Source: Chelatococcus sp. HY11 (GTDB lineage Bacteria; Pseudomonadota; Alphaproteobacteria; Rhizobiales; Beijerinckiaceae). Taken from it: a DNA stretch of 64,000 bases. This document shows, piece by piece, positions 47,404 to 57,553 of this stretch; within the stretch, counting starts at the first letter, position 1, and each line of letters starts with the position of its first letter. The notes below the pieces were generated by a model, which searched no databases, was not told the DNA's origin, and was given only the letters and a program-made list of their open reading frames with translations. A program made the position numbers and the translations under genes. The stretch covers positions 3,402,001 to 3,466,000 of the forward strand of contig NZ_JAHBRX010000001.1 of NCBI RefSeq assembly GCF_018398335.1, read 5' to 3'.

Positions 47404-47457
47404 CGCACGTCCGCCCTGATGAGATGTCGCTGCTCGTCCGCTTTCATCGCCGCTTCG

Positions 47458-48543
47458 TCATCTCCGTTTCGTTCGGGGATCGAGGAAACGGTAGAGCAGG
47501 TCCGAGAGGAGATTGAGCCCGATGAAAACCGAGCCGACCACGATGGTGCCGCCGAGCACGGCGTTCATGTCGGCGTTCTGCAGGGAATTGGTGATGTAGA
47601 GCCCCAATCCCGGCCAGGCAAAGACGGATTCGGTCAGGACCGAGCCTTCGAGCAGGCCGGCATAGGACAGCACGATCACCGTCACGAGCGGGACGGCGGC
47701 GTTGCGCAGGGCATGGCGCCAGATCACACGCGTCTCCGAGATGCCCTTGGCCCGGGCCGCGACGATATATTCCTGGCCGAGCTCGTTCAGCATGAAAGAG
47801 CGCGTCATGCGGCTGATATAGGCCAGCGAGAAATAGCCGAGCAGCGCCGAGGGCAGGATGAGATGGCCCGCGACATTGCGGAAGGCATCCCATTCTCCCG
47901 CCATGGCGGTGTCGAGGAGCAGAATGCCGGTCACCGGGGTGATCGTGTATTCGTAGATGATGTCGAAGCGGCCCGGCCCCTCAGTCCAGCCGAGGCGGGC
48001 GTAAAAGACGAGCAGCGCCATCAGCCCGAGCCAGAAGATCGGCACGGAATAACCGACGAGCCCGATGACGCGCACGATCTGGTCGGCAAGGCTGCCGCGC
48101 TTCACAGCTGCGAGCACGCCGAGCGGAATGCCGAACACGGCGCCGATGATCGTGCCGAGGGTCGCGAGCTCGAGCGTCGCGGGGAAGACGCGGCGGATGT
48201 CATCGATCACGCGGTTCGATGTCAACACCGACGTGCCGAGATCTCCCGCCAGCACGTTGCGGACGTAAATGACAAACTGCTCGATGAGCGGCTTGTTGAG
48301 GCCGAGCTCCTCCCGCGTGCGTTCCACGACATGTGTCGGCGCGCGATCACCGACGATGGCGAGCACGGGATCGACGGGAATGACACGACCGATGAAGAAC
48401 GTGACGGCCAGGAGGCCAAGATAGGTCAGGACGACGATGACGAGGAAGCGGCCGATGCTGGAGGCGGCCGCCCACGAACGGGATTTCGCGCGGGGCCGGG
48501 TGGGCTTGATGCCACCCGGCCGGGGCGTCTCAACGACGGCCAT
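47458..48543 (-). CDS. Peptide-type ABC transporter permease (DppB-like)
   Basis: 361 residues with an extra N-terminal ~30 residues (MAVVETPRPGGIKPTRPRAKSR) before the first membrane segment. Then VVLTYLGLLAVTFFIGRVIPVDPVLAIVGDRAP and the periplasmic loop typical of DppB. EAA loop YIVAARAKGISETRVIWRHALRNAAVPLV. A gap of 9 bases separates it from the binding protein gene. Confidence 0.94.
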   Translation of the reverse strand: MAVVETPRPGGIKPTRPRAKSRSWAAASSIGRFLVIVVLTYLGLLAVTFFIGRVIPVDPVLAIVGDRAPTHVVERTREELGLNKPLIEQFVIYVRNVLAGDLGTSVLTSNRVIDDIRRVFPATLELATLGTIIGAVFGIPLGVLAAVKRGSLADQIVRVIGLVGYSVPIFWLGLMALLVFYARLGWTEGPGRFDIIYEYTITPVTGILLLDTAMAGEWDAFRNVAGHLILPSALLGYFSLAYISRMTRSFMLNELGQEYIVAARAKGISETRVIWRHALRNAAVPLVTVIVLSYAGLLEGSVLTESVFAWPGLGLYITNSLQNADMNAVLGGTIVVGSVFIGLNLLSDLLYRFLDPRTKRR

Positions 48544-48552
48544 GATGGGCCG

Positions 48553-50172
48553 TCAGCTCTTCGAGGCCTTGTAGGTATAGGTCGTGTCCGAGGTCGGGCC
48601 GAGCTTGAAATCCTTGACGTCCTTGCGAACGCCCGCCGTCTCGATCATCTGGAAGATGATGACGTAGGGGCTCGCCGCGAGGACATCCTTCTGCATGTCC
48701 TTATAGAGCTGCGCGCGCTTCTCGGTGTCGCGTTCCAGCACGGCCGCGTCGGCCTTCTTCGTCAATTCCGGGATATCCCAATCATTGCGCCAGGCCAGGG
48801 TCTTCGATGAGGCGTTGTCGGAATTGTCCGGGTTGCGGGCGAAGGTATCGGCGTTGGTATGGGGGTCCCAATAGTCCGCGCCCCACTGGCCGATATAGAG
48901 GTCATGGTTGCGCGCGCGGTACTTGGTCAGCGTCTGCTTGCCATCGCCGGGGATGATGTCCATCTTGATGCCGGCCTGCGCGAAGCTGCGCTGCACCGCT
49001 TCGGCGATGCCCGTCACCGGTTGCGTGTTGCGCACGTCCATGGTGATGGTGAAGCCGTCCTTCAGGCCCGCTTTCGCCAGAAGTTCCTTGGCCTTGGCGA
49101 CATCGAGCTTGTAGGGCTTCTCGTCGGAGGCGCCGAGCAGGCCCTTCGGCAGGAAGGTCTGGTGGATCTCGCCGATGCCCTTGATGAAGGTCTGGCCGAT
49201 CGCGTCATAGTCGACCAGGTATTTCATGGCCTCGCGAACCTCGGGCTTGGCCAGCGTCGGGTTCTTCTGATTGAGGCTGAAATAGTAGATCGTGCCCTTC
49301 GGCGTGTTGGTGACGGCCACATCGGCGTTTTTAGCGACCGCGTCGAGATCGCCCGGCTCCAGATTGCGCGCGACGTCGATGTCGCCCTTCTCGAGGAGCA
49401 GGCGCTGCGTGGCGCTTTCCTTGACATGGCGGTAGATCACGCGCGGCAGCTTGGATTTCTCACCGTAGTAGTTGTCGTTGCGCTCCATCGCGAGGATTTC
49501 GTTCGCCCGCCAGTCGCGGATCTTGAGCGGGCCGGACCCAGCATAGTGGGTCTTCAGCCAAGCGTAGCCCATGTCGCCGTCCTTGGCATTCGCCTCGACG
49601 AGCTTCTTGTCGACGATCGCCGCGACATTGGCGGTGAGGCAGTTCAGGACGAAGCTCGGCGCGTAGGGCTTGTCGGTCTCGAGCGTCACCGTGAGGTCGT
49701 CGACCTTCTTGACCTTGCCATCGACGTTGTCCTTCGACCAGCCGAGCTGAGTCAGGATGAAGGCCGGCGTCTTGTCGAGCTTGACGGCCCGCTGCAGCGA
49801 ATAGACGACGTCATCGGCCGTCAGCGGGTTGCCGGACGCGAATTTAAGGTTCGGCTTCAGCTTGAAGGTATAGAGCTTGCCGTCGTCTGAGACTGTCCAG
49901 GAATCGGCGATGTCGCCATAAAGCTTGGACGGATCGTTGACATCGAAGCGCACAAGGCGATCGTAGGTATTGCCCATGATCTCACCGGCGCTGATCTCAA
50001 AGGCCTCGGCCGGGTCGAGCGTGATGATGTCGTCGATCGCCCAGGCCAGTACAAGCGTATCCTTGGGCGTGGCGGCCGCGACCGGTGACACGCTGGCCAG
50101 CAGTCCCGCCATCAGGCCCGCCATGGCACCGGCCATCGCGGCGCTCTTCCAGTTCTTGCGCATCATGATCAT
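48553..50172 (-). CDS. Peptide-type ABC transporter substrate-binding protein (DppA/OppA family)
   Basis: 539 residues from ATG 50172 (GAGGGG nine bases upstream, favouring this ATG over TTG/ATG alternatives). Signal peptide MAGAMAGLMAGLLASVSPVAAA; mature part starts TPKDTLVLAWAIDDIITLDPAEAFEISAG and holds the SBP_bac_5 blocks ANEILAMERNDNYYGEKSKLPRVIYRHV, IYYFSLNQKNPTLAKPEVREAMKYLVDYDAI and LAKAGLKDGFTITMDV. First gene of the minus-strand operon. The substrate may be a dipeptide, oligopeptide or nickel/sugar-like molecule; it cannot be assigned. Confidence 0.94.
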   Translation of the reverse strand: MIMMRKNWKSAAMAGAMAGLMAGLLASVSPVAAATPKDTLVLAWAIDDIITLDPAEAFEISAGEIMGNTYDRLVRFDVNDPSKLYGDIADSWTVSDDGKLYTFKLKPNLKFASGNPLTADDVVYSLQRAVKLDKTPAFILTQLGWSKDNVDGKVKKVDDLTVTLETDKPYAPSFVLNCLTANVAAIVDKKLVEANAKDGDMGYAWLKTHYAGSGPLKIRDWRANEILAMERNDNYYGEKSKLPRVIYRHVKESATQRLLLEKGDIDVARNLEPGDLDAVAKNADVAVTNTPKGTIYYFSLNQKNPTLAKPEVREAMKYLVDYDAIGQTFIKGIGEIHQTFLPKGLLGASDEKPYKLDVAKAKELLAKAGLKDGFTITMDVRNTQPVTGIAEAVQRSFAQAGIKMDIIPGDGKQTLTKYRARNHDLYIGQWGADYWDPHTNADTFARNPDNSDNASSKTLAWRNDWDIPELTKKADAAVLERDTEKRAQLYKDMQKDVLAASPYVIIFQMIETAGVRKDVKDFKLGPTSDTTYTYKASKS

Positions 50173-50695
50173 GATTTTTTCCCCTCGCTTTGACGATAGC
50201 CGCCTCGCCGCATTGAATATCAATGCCGTCTGCGTCGATTGTCAAAGACGATCATGGACAATCCGTACTTGCGTCGCGCGCGAATACGTGGCGCCTTCCG
50301 GCAAGATGACAAAGATATCTCACGATATCACTTTGTCTTGGCAAAAGTCCTTGGGCGTCTTGTCAAAATATACGCAAACACGGCACCCCATCAACGGTTG
50401 GGCGAGACGTTGATCTAAGTTTCGTAATACTAAAGACTAACGCGCGTTCCCTTAGTATATCCGTTGCATGATTTGCTGCCCACGCAACTGTTCTGATGCG
50501 ATCGTAACCGTTGGCGTATCGTTGTCAAACGGTACGCGGGGCACGGCGGAAGCACCGCCATCGGCCATGCCGGCGAGGGTGCGATTTCAGGATGGCGTCG
50601 ACCGATAGACGGTTCTGGGCGGCTTCCAAATCAGCGGCCGCCCGATCCCACGCTTCTGCACCGCGCGACCGCACGCCGCGCCTTCCCTGGCGGGA
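50173..50695. other. 523-base gap, promoter region of the ABC transporter operon
   Basis: No gene is seen. The region is AT-richer than its neighbours in its middle part and lies between the start of the minus-strand transport operon and the stop of another minus-strand gene. No known operator was recognised. Confidence 0.4.
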
Positions 50696-51685
50696 TCAAG
50701 AGCGGCGTTGAGGCGGCTTCGCGGGCGTGGCTGGCTGATTGATGCAGGCCGGGCGCCGCTTGGCTTCCGATGCCGCCAGATGCTGGTTGAGCGCAGTGTC
50801 GCTGGACGTGAAGCCCGTGCCGTCGATCATGCAGGCCAGGGTATCGGCATCGATGGGCCGATCGGCGGCCCCGCAGGCCCAGCCGGATAGGGTCAAGCCG
50901 CCGCCCTGGCCGCGGTTGCGGAACACGAGGCAGTCGCGGCGCAGCGTTCCGTTGGTCAGGACGCCATTGGCCATTTCCGTAGGGCCGAACTTCGTCGCGC
51001 GAGCGGCGGGAACATCCGTGCGGATCACGCCGATGCCGGCTTCGGCCGCCTGGCGGGCGGCATCGACGAAGAACGTTGGAGCGGCCTGTGCCTCCTCGCC
51101 CTGCCGATAAAAGGACAGGAAGACGTAGAGGCCGTCGGCGAAGTGCCCGAAGACCGTCGTGTCCCGCTGTCCACCGAGCCCGTGCTGCCAGGTCTCGTAA
51201 GCGACATCGGAGGTCTTGAGGGCCGGTGCCGGATTGACGACGGTCACTGCCGGTTTCGCGAGCCGCACCCATATGGGAAGCGCCTGACCGAGCGCATCAA
51301 CCGCCGGCGTCGGCTTAATGGTGTAGTCGAGAGGATCGCTGCGCTCTTCCCCGACTTCGGGAATGACGGGCTGCTCGAGCAGCTTGTGCGTCAGAAGTGC
51401 TCCCGTGGCGGCGGCCAGAAGTCCAAGCGCGATCAGCCCAACGTTGACGCGTTTGCTTGTCGTGGCCTGCCGGCGGCGTTGTCCTTCGGGGATCGCCCTG
51501 AGATGCACGCGGTGATGCGGGATGCCCGGGTGGTCCGGCCTGCCTGGGTGCGGGACGGGGCCCTGGCGGCGTACGGTCTTGAGAGGCACGCCCTTGGGCG
51601 CGGCGCGTTTGCCGGAGATAGCGTCGGCCAGTCGGGTAAATTCCGAATCCTCGTCCCAATTCGTATCGCCGTAACGAGAATTCAT
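50696..51685 (-). CDS. Hypothetical single-pass membrane protein, rhizobial type
   Basis: 329 residues. N-terminal ~75 residues are polar and rich in Pro/Arg/His; a membrane segment follows (VNVGLIALGLLAAATGALLTHKLL, about 80-103); then a periplasmic domain with YETWQHGLGGQRDTTVFGHFADGLYVFLSFYRQGEEAQAAPTFFVDAARQAAEAGIGVIRT and FRNRGQGGGLTLSGWACG with Cys pairs (RDCLVF, GWACG, LACMID). Similar hypothetical proteins occur in Hyphomicrobiales. Function unknown. Confidence 0.85.
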   Translation of the reverse strand: MNSRYGDTNWDEDSEFTRLADAISGKRAAPKGVPLKTVRRQGPVPHPGRPDHPGIPHHRVHLRAIPEGQRRRQATTSKRVNVGLIALGLLAAATGALLTHKLLEQPVIPEVGEERSDPLDYTIKPTPAVDALGQALPIWVRLAKPAVTVVNPAPALKTSDVAYETWQHGLGGQRDTTVFGHFADGLYVFLSFYRQGEEAQAAPTFFVDAARQAAEAGIGVIRTDVPAARATKFGPTEMANGVLTNGTLRRDCLVFRNRGQGGGLTLSGWACGAADRPIDADTLACMIDGTGFTSSDTALNQHLAASEAKRRPACINQPATPAKPPQRRS

Positions 51686-52176
51686 AGCGTGATCGAAATC
51701 CGTTGCTGTTGGTCCGGACGCGATAGCCGGGCGTCACCGTCCACTCATGCCACATCGACGCCACGACTTTGGACCCTCAACGTTGTTCACCCGTTATTGG
51801 TGCCCGCTTTTTGTCGCGGAGGGTGAACAAAAGATTGCGGATATTCCGATACGGATTGAGCGCCCGGTCGGGTTCGGGCGCCAGTGGCAAGTTGTGCAAT
51901 CCACTCGTGATTTCATGCGCTCCCCCGTGCCGTTTCGCATCTGCCCTCTTGACAGGAGCCTCTGTCTGATGTTGCTCACCGTCAGACTTGAGCCGGATTG
52001 CGACGGAACAGCCATGGTGGCGCTTCACACCACGACGAAACGGAAAACCGTCACGACGGTCGCGAAAGCGACCGGCTGAGCCTCCGCTCGTTCCCCGTTC
52101 TCTCTCCCGCGGGGCGAGAGGACGGTGCCGCAAGGCGCCATAGGTGACGGGGAGAGAAGCGCAACAGGAGATGATG
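51686..52176. other. 491-base gap before asd
   Basis: No convincing gene. It contains the palindromic repeat unit described separately (52091-52157). The minus-strand frame 51777-52298 overlaps asd and is not supported. Confidence 0.4.
52091..52157. repeat. Intergenic palindromic repeat before asd
   Basis: A self-complementary unit rich in CTCTC and GAGAG blocks (for instance CCCGTTCTCTCTCCCGCGGG and later GACGGGGAGAG), resembling RIME/MITE-like intergenic repeats of rhizobia. Only one copy is seen in the window, so the call depends on comparison to the rest of the genome. Confidence 0.45.
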
Positions 52177-53211
52177 ATGGGGTTCAAGGTCGCCGTGGTC
52201 GGCGCCACGGGCAATGTGGGCCGTGAGATGATGGAGATCCTCGCCGATCGGGCCTTTCCCGCGGACGAGGTTGTCGCTCTCGCGTCCCGTCGCAGCATCG
52301 GTCAGGAGGTCTCCTTCGGCGACAAGACGCTGAAGGTAAAGGATCTTGAGACCTACGATTTCTCCGATATCGATATCTGCCTGATGTCGGCCGGCGGTGC
52401 CGTGTCGAAGGAATGGTCGCCCCGGATCGGTGCCCAGGGCGCTGTCGTCATCGACAATTCCTCGACCTGGCGCATGGATCCGGACGTGCCGCTGGTGGTG
52501 CCCGAGGTGAATGCCGAGGCAGTCGCCGGCTTCACGAAGAAGAACATCATCGCCAATCCCAATTGCTCGACGGCGCAGCTCGTGGTGGCCCTGAAGCCCC
52601 TGCACGATCATGCTGTCATCAAGCGTGTCGTGGTGGCGACCTATCAGTCGGTCTCCGGCGCCGGCAAGGACGGCATGGACGAACTGTTCAACCAGACCCG
52701 TTCCATCTTCACCGCCGGCGAGCTCAAGACCACCAAGTTCACCAAGCGCATCGCCTTCAACCTGATCCCTCACATCGACGTGTTCATGGAGGACGGGTAC
52801 ACGAAGGAAGAGTGGAAGATGGTCGCCGAGACCAAGAAGATCCTCGACCCGAAGATCAAGCTGACGGCCACAGCCGTGCGCGTGCCGGTATTCATCTCTC
52901 ATTCGGAAGCGGTCAATATCGAGTTCGAGAAGCCGATCACGGCTGACGAGGCCCGCGAAATCCTGCGTTCGGCGCCGGGCTGCGTCGTCATCGACAAGCA
53001 TGAGGACGGCGGCTACATCACCCCGCATGAGGCGGCCGGTGAGGACGCGACCTATATCTCGCGCATTCGCGAGGATGGCACGGTGGAGAACGGCCTCGCG
53101 ATGTGGGTCGTCTCGGACAACCTCCGCAAGGGCGCGGCGCTCAACGCGGTGCAGATCGCCGAGGCGCTGGTCAACCGCAAGCTCATCACGCCGAAGGCCA
53201 AGGCGGCCTAA
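52177..53211 (+). CDS. asd: Aspartate-semialdehyde dehydrogenase
   Basis: Makes aspartate semialdehyde for lysine, diaminopimelate, threonine and methionine. 344 residues from ATG 52177: two other ATGs lie directly upstream (52171, 52174), but AGGAG at 52166-52170 gives a good spacing to 52177. The NADP-binding VVGATGNVGREM at the N-terminus and the catalytic Cys in ANPNCSTAQ are present; the other signature is SGAGKDGMDEL. An intrinsic terminator follows. Confidence 0.97.
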   Translation: MGFKVAVVGATGNVGREMMEILADRAFPADEVVALASRRSIGQEVSFGDKTLKVKDLETYDFSDIDICLMSAGGAVSKEWSPRIGAQGAVVIDNSSTWRMDPDVPLVVPEVNAEAVAGFTKKNIIANPNCSTAQLVVALKPLHDHAVIKRVVVATYQSVSGAGKDGMDELFNQTRSIFTAGELKTTKFTKRIAFNLIPHIDVFMEDGYTKEEWKMVAETKKILDPKIKLTATAVRVPVFISHSEAVNIEFEKPITADEAREILRSAPGCVVIDKHEDGGYITPHEAAGEDATYISRIREDGTVENGLAMWVVSDNLRKGAALNAVQIAEALVNRKLITPKAKAA

Positions 53212-53235
53212 TATCGCGCCACAGGGTTGTCATCG

Positions 53236-53266
53236 AAAAAGCGCGGCTCCATGGCCGCGCTTTTTT
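53236..53266 (+). terminator. Intrinsic terminator after asd
   Basis: Arms AAAAAGCGCGGC and GCCGCGCTTTTT with a 6-base loop and a T-run; works in both directions. Confidence 0.92.
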
Positions 53267-53306
53267 GTTTTGATGAAGCTCGCCGCAATCGGAGCTCAGC
53301 CGGAGT

Positions 53307-53972
53307 TCATCGGCAGTCGAACAGGGAGGTCTTGCCGGGGTGGTCCGGGACGACGGCTTCGAAGACGCCGGTGGCCGGGTCGCGCACGAGAAGCTGCCCG
53401 CTCGCCACGCCGAAATAGGCGCCGTGCAGCTGGAGGCGGCCCTGATTCACCAGGATCTCGATGCACGGGAAGGTCATGAGATTGGCGAGGCTCATCTCGA
53501 TCGCGGCATGTTCGAGCTTTGTCAGATAGGAACCGCGGTCGCCGGCGGGGGTGCCGAGCTTCTCTGCGGCGGGCGCTATCAGCGCCATCCAGTTGCCGAT
53601 GAAGTTGCCGGGAGACAAAGGCTCGGCGTCATCGGCGAAGGCACGGATACCACCGCAGCTCGCATGGCCCAGCACGACGATATGCTTGACCCGGAGCGCC
53701 TGCACCGCGAATTCGAGCGCGGCGCTGGTACCGTGGAAGTCGCCGCCGGTCTCGTAAGGAGGCACCAGATTGGCGACATTGCGGGCGACGAAGAGCTCGC
53801 CGGGGCTGGCGTCGAAGATCACCTCCGGTGAGACACGCGAATCACAGCAGCCGATGACCATGACCTCCGGCTTCTGTCCCTTTTCCGCCAGCTGCTTGTA
53901 GCGGCTGCGCTCGCTGGGAAAACGGCTATCGAGAAAAGCCCGATAGCCTGCCGTGAGTTTCTCCGGAAACAT
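53307..53972 (-). CDS. Beta-class carbonic anhydrase
   Basis: Interconverts CO2 and bicarbonate. 221 residues. Zinc ligands: Cys in GCCDSRVSPE (Cys 43, with the DSR dyad), His 103 and Cys 106 in VLGHASCGGIRA. Typical strand-helix blocks: GELFVARNVANLVPPYETGGDFHGTSAALEFAV. The ATG at 53972 has AAGGAG upstream. Convergent with asd. Confidence 0.96.
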   Translation of the reverse strand: MFPEKLTAGYRAFLDSRFPSERSRYKQLAEKGQKPEVMVIGCCDSRVSPEVIFDASPGELFVARNVANLVPPYETGGDFHGTSAALEFAVQALRVKHIVVLGHASCGGIRAFADDAEPLSPGNFIGNWMALIAPAAEKLGTPAGDRGSYLTKLEHAAIEMSLANLMTFPCIEILVNQGRLQLHGAYFGVASGQLLVRDPATGVFEAVVPDHPGKTSLFDCR

Positions 53973-54001
53973 TGTGGTCTCCTTTTTTTACGCAAACCGC
54001 C

Positions 54002-54021
54002 ATGCCGGCCTACGGCCGGCA
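54002..54021. terminator. Hairpin between purH and the carbonic anhydrase gene
   Basis: TGCCGGCC-TAC-GGCCGGCA, 8-bp perfect arms, lies just past the purH stop on the minus strand. There is no T-run, so it is a weak terminator or a transcript-stabilising structure. Confidence 0.45.
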
Positions 54022-54036
54022 CCGGAACAGCCGGGG

Positions 54037-55629
54037 TCAGTGACGGAAATGGCGATGGCGGGTGAAGACCATCGCGAGCCCGGCCCCGTCGGCCGCCTTG
54101 ATGACCTCGTCGTCGCGCATCGAGCCGCCGGGCTGGATCACGGCGGTGGCGCCTGCCTCGGCGGCAGCCAAAAGCCCGTCGGCAAAGGGGAAGAAGGCGT
54201 CGGACGCGACCACGGACCCTTCGGCCAGGGAGCGCGGCAGGCCGGCGGTCCGGGCCGCCTCGGCCGCCTTCCAGGCCGCGATGCGCGAGGAATCGACGCG
54301 GCTCATCTGGCCCGCCCCCACGCCGACGGTCGCGCCGCCCTTGGCATAGACGATGGCATTCGACTTCACGTGCTTCGCGACACGGAATGCGAAGGTGAGA
54401 TCGGCGCGTTCGGCTTCCGTCGGCGCGCGTTGCGTCACCACCTCGAGCTGCATGTCGTCGATGACGGCGTTGTCGCGCGCCTGAACGAGGAAGCCACCAG
54501 CCACCGTTTTGAAACCGAGGCCGGGCGCGCGCGGATCCGGCAGGCCGCCAGTCAGGAGAAGTCGCAGGTTCTTCTTCGCGGCGACAAGCGCGATCGCCTC
54601 CTCACTCGCGTCGGGGGCGATGATCACCTCAGTGAAGATCTCGACGATTTTGCGAGCCGCGTCGGCGTCGAGGGTCTGGTTGAGGGCGACGATACCGCCG
54701 AAGGCGGAGACCGGGTCACAGGCCAGTGCCTTCTCGTAGGCATCGAGCAGGGAGGATCCCTCCGCCACGCCGCAGGGATTGGCATGTTTCACGATCACGA
54801 CGGCAGACGTGCGCGCGGGGTCGAATTCCGCGACGCATTCGAAGGCTGCGTCGGTGTCGTTGATGTTGTTGTAGGAGAGCTGCTTGCCTTGCAGCTGGCG
54901 GGCGGTCGCCACGCCGGGCCTCGCTTCGGCCGTACGATAGAAGGCCCCCGCCTGATGCGGGTTTTCTCCGTAGCGCATGGGCTGGATCAGCGAGCCGCCC
55001 AGGGCGCGGAAAGCCGGCGCCTCCTCGCCGATCTCACGGGCCAGCCAGTTGGAGATGGCGGCGTCATAGCTCGCAGTCCGGGCATAGGCCTTCTGGGCGA
55101 GATGGCGGCGCAACGGCAGGGTGGTGGAACCGTCGTGGGTGGCGAGTTCCTTCAGGACCGCGTCATAGTCGGACGGTTCGACCACCACCGCGACATCCGT
55201 GTGGTTCTTGGCGGCGGCGCGGATCATGGCGGGGCCACCGATGTCGATGTTCTCGACGCAATCGTCGAAGGAGCCGCCGCGCGCGAGCGTCGCCTCGAAG
55301 GGGTAGAGGTTGACGACGAGCAGATCGATGGTCGCGATGCCATGCGCCAGCAGCGCGGCCTGGTGAGAGGGATTTTCGCGGACTGCCAGGAGACCGCCGT
55401 GGACGGCGGGGTGAAGGGTCTTAACACGACCGTCCATCATCTCGGGGAAGCCCGTGACATCGGACACTTCCGTGACTGGCAGGCCCGCTTCGGCGATGGC
55501 CTTGAATGTGCCGCCGGTCGAAATCAGCGAGACGCCGCGTTCAACGAGGCTGCGGGCAAAATCGACGAGGCCGGTCTTGTCCGAAACCGAGAGAAGGGCA
55601 CGTGTCAGGGGCTTTGGATGTTCAAGCAT
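54037..55629 (-). CDS. purH: Bifunctional AICAR transformylase/IMP cyclohydrolase
   Basis: Last two steps of IMP synthesis. 530 residues, full length. The cyclohydrolase domain starts [33 protein letters not shown]; the transformylase domain has [15 protein letters not shown]-like sequence ([10 protein letters not shown]), [11 protein letters not shown] and a C-terminal [24 protein letters not shown]. The order rsmB-heparinase-like-purH on the minus strand is a standard Hyphomicrobiales arrangement. Confidence 0.97.
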   Translation of the reverse strand: MLEHPKPLTRALLSVSDKTGLVDFARSLVERGVSLISTGGTFKAIAEAGLPVTEVSDVTGFPEMMDGRVKTLHPAVHGGLLAVRENPSHQAALLAHGIATIDLLVVNLYPFEATLARGGSFDDCVENIDIGGPAMIRAAAKNHTDVAVVVEPSDYDAVLKELATHDGSTTLPLRRHLAQKAYARTASYDAAISNWLAREIGEEAPAFRALGGSLIQPMRYGENPHQAGAFYRTAEARPGVATARQLQGKQLSYNNINDTDAAFECVAEFDPARTSAVVIVKHANPCGVAEGSSLLDAYEKALACDPVSAFGGIVALNQTLDADAARKIVEIFTEVIIAPDASEEAIALVAAKKNLRLLLTGGLPDPRAPGLGFKTVAGGFLVQARDNAVIDDMQLEVVTQRAPTEAERADLTFAFRVAKHVKSNAIVYAKGGATVGVGAGQMSRVDSSRIAAWKAAEAARTAGLPRSLAEGSVVASDAFFPFADGLLAAAEAGATAVIQPGGSMRDDEVIKAADGAGLAMVFTRHRHFRH

Positions 55630-55765
55630 CGGCTTCCGTCGAGAATGTCGTTTCGATCCACGTCCAGGGTGGATGCGTCGCGATTAGCACGAAAGCGACC
55701 TTCGGCAAAAGCTGCAGGATCGACGCGGGCCAGTGCGCAGGTGTCCCGTCGACACGTTCCCTGGA

Positions 55766-57553
55766 TCAGCTCGCGCTTTCCGTATGCGGCCGGTGGCCGA
55801 GGTGCAGGAAGCGCCAGCGTACGGTTCGCGTCAGACCCGCGTCAATGGCCACGACGATTTGTGTCGTGCGCCTGACACCGTCGGAGGCGGCGAAAAACAC
55901 GCTCTCTTCGAGGCTGAGCTCGCCCGCGTCCGCCTCGAAGCTCCAGCAGTCCTGATTGGGCAAGACGAGAAAAATCCCCGGTCCGTCGGCGATCCGGGAT
56001 GCGCGCACGGAAGGATGCAGGTGAAAGCGCAGCGCCGTATCGGTCTCGCCAGGCCGCGCGGGCCCTTCAGAAATGAAGCTGTCCTCGCCTTCGAGCCTGT
56101 CGCCATGGGCGCCCAGATCGAGCCGGCGCTCGTGGATCACCCCGAAGCGATTGAGATAGCCGTCGTGCGAGGCCTTGATGCTGATTCCGTCAGGCAGGAT
56201 CTCCCGCGTCGCGGGGACCTGGCGGGGGCCTGAAAGCACGGGCGTACCGATGAAGCGGCCAAGCCACCAGCCAATGCTGCTGCCGTTGGTGGCGCCCGCA
56301 AAATGGCAGGACGACACGTCGCCCATAGTGACCGTGGAGTGAGCGGCCGTGGAGCGCGCGGCGAACGTCGACTGTCCGGTGCCGGGACGCGGCGCGCCGC
56401 AATTCACAACGAGACGGAACGCGCCGACCGACATCTCGAAGGAGAGGCAGCCGGCATGGGCCTCACGCGAGAATTCAGCGGGCGGCGGTGTCCCGACATC
56501 CATCAGCACGATCGCCTCTCCGGCCTCGAGGCGTTCGTATCCGGAATGGGGCGCGTGTTCCATCGCCTTGGCGCGCACGTCGTCGTAGGCGAGAAGAGTC
56601 GCGATAAGGTCCGGCTTGGTCAAGCCCATGCCGTTGAAAAGGCCGAGTGATCCTTCGCCATGCCGGAACATGCGCAGCACCGGCATCATCCGATCGATGG
56701 CGCCGATGAGCGCCGGCGGCGGTTCGGCGCCGCGCGCGGCATAAGTCTGGCTCAGCGGCAGCAAGTCAGTCAGGAGCTCGACCACCAGGCGGGGATTGCG
56801 ACTGATGTGGCCGCCGTCGGGAAGGACCTGGCGGTTCAGTTCGTCGGTCAGCAGGCGGTTCGCCTGCCGGAGCACACGACTGGGGCCGTTCAGGCAAAGC
56901 CCGGCATAGGCCAGCGCGACGGCCGCGATGAGCCTGTCGTTTCCGCGCAATCCGCCTGCGACGGACAGCTGGAGCTGCACCGCCGTGCGGCCAAGGGTGC
57001 GCGTGAAGCGCCGGTAGAAGCCGCGGTCCGCGCCGTCGAGCACAAGGGGGGAGTGGTCGAGCAGCGAGATCAGCCGGCGGGCGGCGACGCGCGGTTTGGT
57101 TGCGATGCCGTTGCGCGATGCGGCGTGATTGAAGAAATCATCGACCAGCGCACGGGCGTTGGCCCGCGACAGCGCGGAATCGGCGGCCCGGAGATGTCGC
57201 AGCCAGCCGAAGCCATAAAGAGCTTCGGCCCAGGCGCGGCTCGGCGGCTCTTCGTTGAAAGGGGATGATCCGCGCGTGTTCACGACGCGGCCGGCGAGGG
57301 CGTAGTAGCCGGAGTAGATGTCGCCCGCGACCGTTGGATCGGCGGTCCGCAGGTCCTGGGGCACGATGAGAATGCGATCCGGGGCAAAGCGATGCAGGGA
57401 AAAAACGCTGCGCCAGGCGCTGACGGCGCAGTAGCGCAGCCGCCGCCAGCCCTCGCCCAAGGCGAGCCCGTAGAGACGCCATCGGTCGGTTCCCCGGGGC
57501 ACGACCGCTTTGGTCCTCTGTACTTCAGCTCTCCTCACGGCGACTGCGTCCAC
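55766..57553 (-). CDS. Heparinase II/III family protein
   Basis: 595 residues from a GTG at 57553. The N-terminal (alpha/alpha) toroid region has FNEEPPSRAWAEALYGFGWLRHLRAADSA; the heparinase II/III domain includes LRMFRHGEGSLGLFNGMG, YERLEAGEAIVLMDVG and HAGCLSFEMSVGAFRLVVNCGAPRPG. Family members cut acidic polysaccharides, but the rhizobial subgroup next to purH is uncharacterised and lacks a clear signal peptide. Possibly involved in surface polysaccharide turnover. Confidence 0.9.
   Translation of the reverse strand: MDAVAVRRAEVQRTKAVVPRGTDRWRLYGLALGEGWRRLRYCAVSAWRSVFSLHRFAPDRILIVPQDLRTADPTVAGDIYSGYYALAGRVVNTRGSSPFNEEPPSRAWAEALYGFGWLRHLRAADSALSRANARALVDDFFNHAASRNGIATKPRVAARRLISLLDHSPLVLDGADRGFYRRFTRTLGRTAVQLQLSVAGGLRGNDRLIAAVALAYAGLCLNGPSRVLRQANRLLTDELNRQVLPDGGHISRNPRLVVELLTDLLPLSQTYAARGAEPPPALIGAIDRMMPVLRMFRHGEGSLGLFNGMGLTKPDLIATLLAYDDVRAKAMEHAPHSGYERLEAGEAIVLMDVGTPPPAEFSREAHAGCLSFEMSVGAFRLVVNCGAPRPGTGQSTFAARSTAAHSTVTMGDVSSCHFAGATNGSSIGWWLGRFIGTPVLSGPRQVPATREILPDGISIKASHDGYLNRFGVIHERRLDLGAHGDRLEGEDSFISEGPARPGETDTALRFHLHPSVRASRIADGPGIFLVLPNQDCWSFEADAGELSLEESVFFAASDGVRRTTQIVVAIDAGLTRTVRWRFLHLGHRPHTESAS

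Noticed and set aside
47146-48810. 554-codon plus-strand frame opposite the DppB/DppC-like genes
   Set aside because: The minus-strand genes have clear permease motifs and operon spacing; this frame is His/Glu/Asp-rich shadow sequence.
50631-51272. 213-codon minus-strand frame overlapping the hypothetical membrane protein
   Set aside because: Another frame of the same strand has a coherent domain with a membrane segment; this one is Arg/Gly low complexity.
53953-55875. 640-codon plus-strand frame opposite purH
   Set aside because: It mirrors purH in a GC-rich sequence; the translation has the low-complexity Arg/Gly/Asp composition of an antisense shadow and no recognisable motif.
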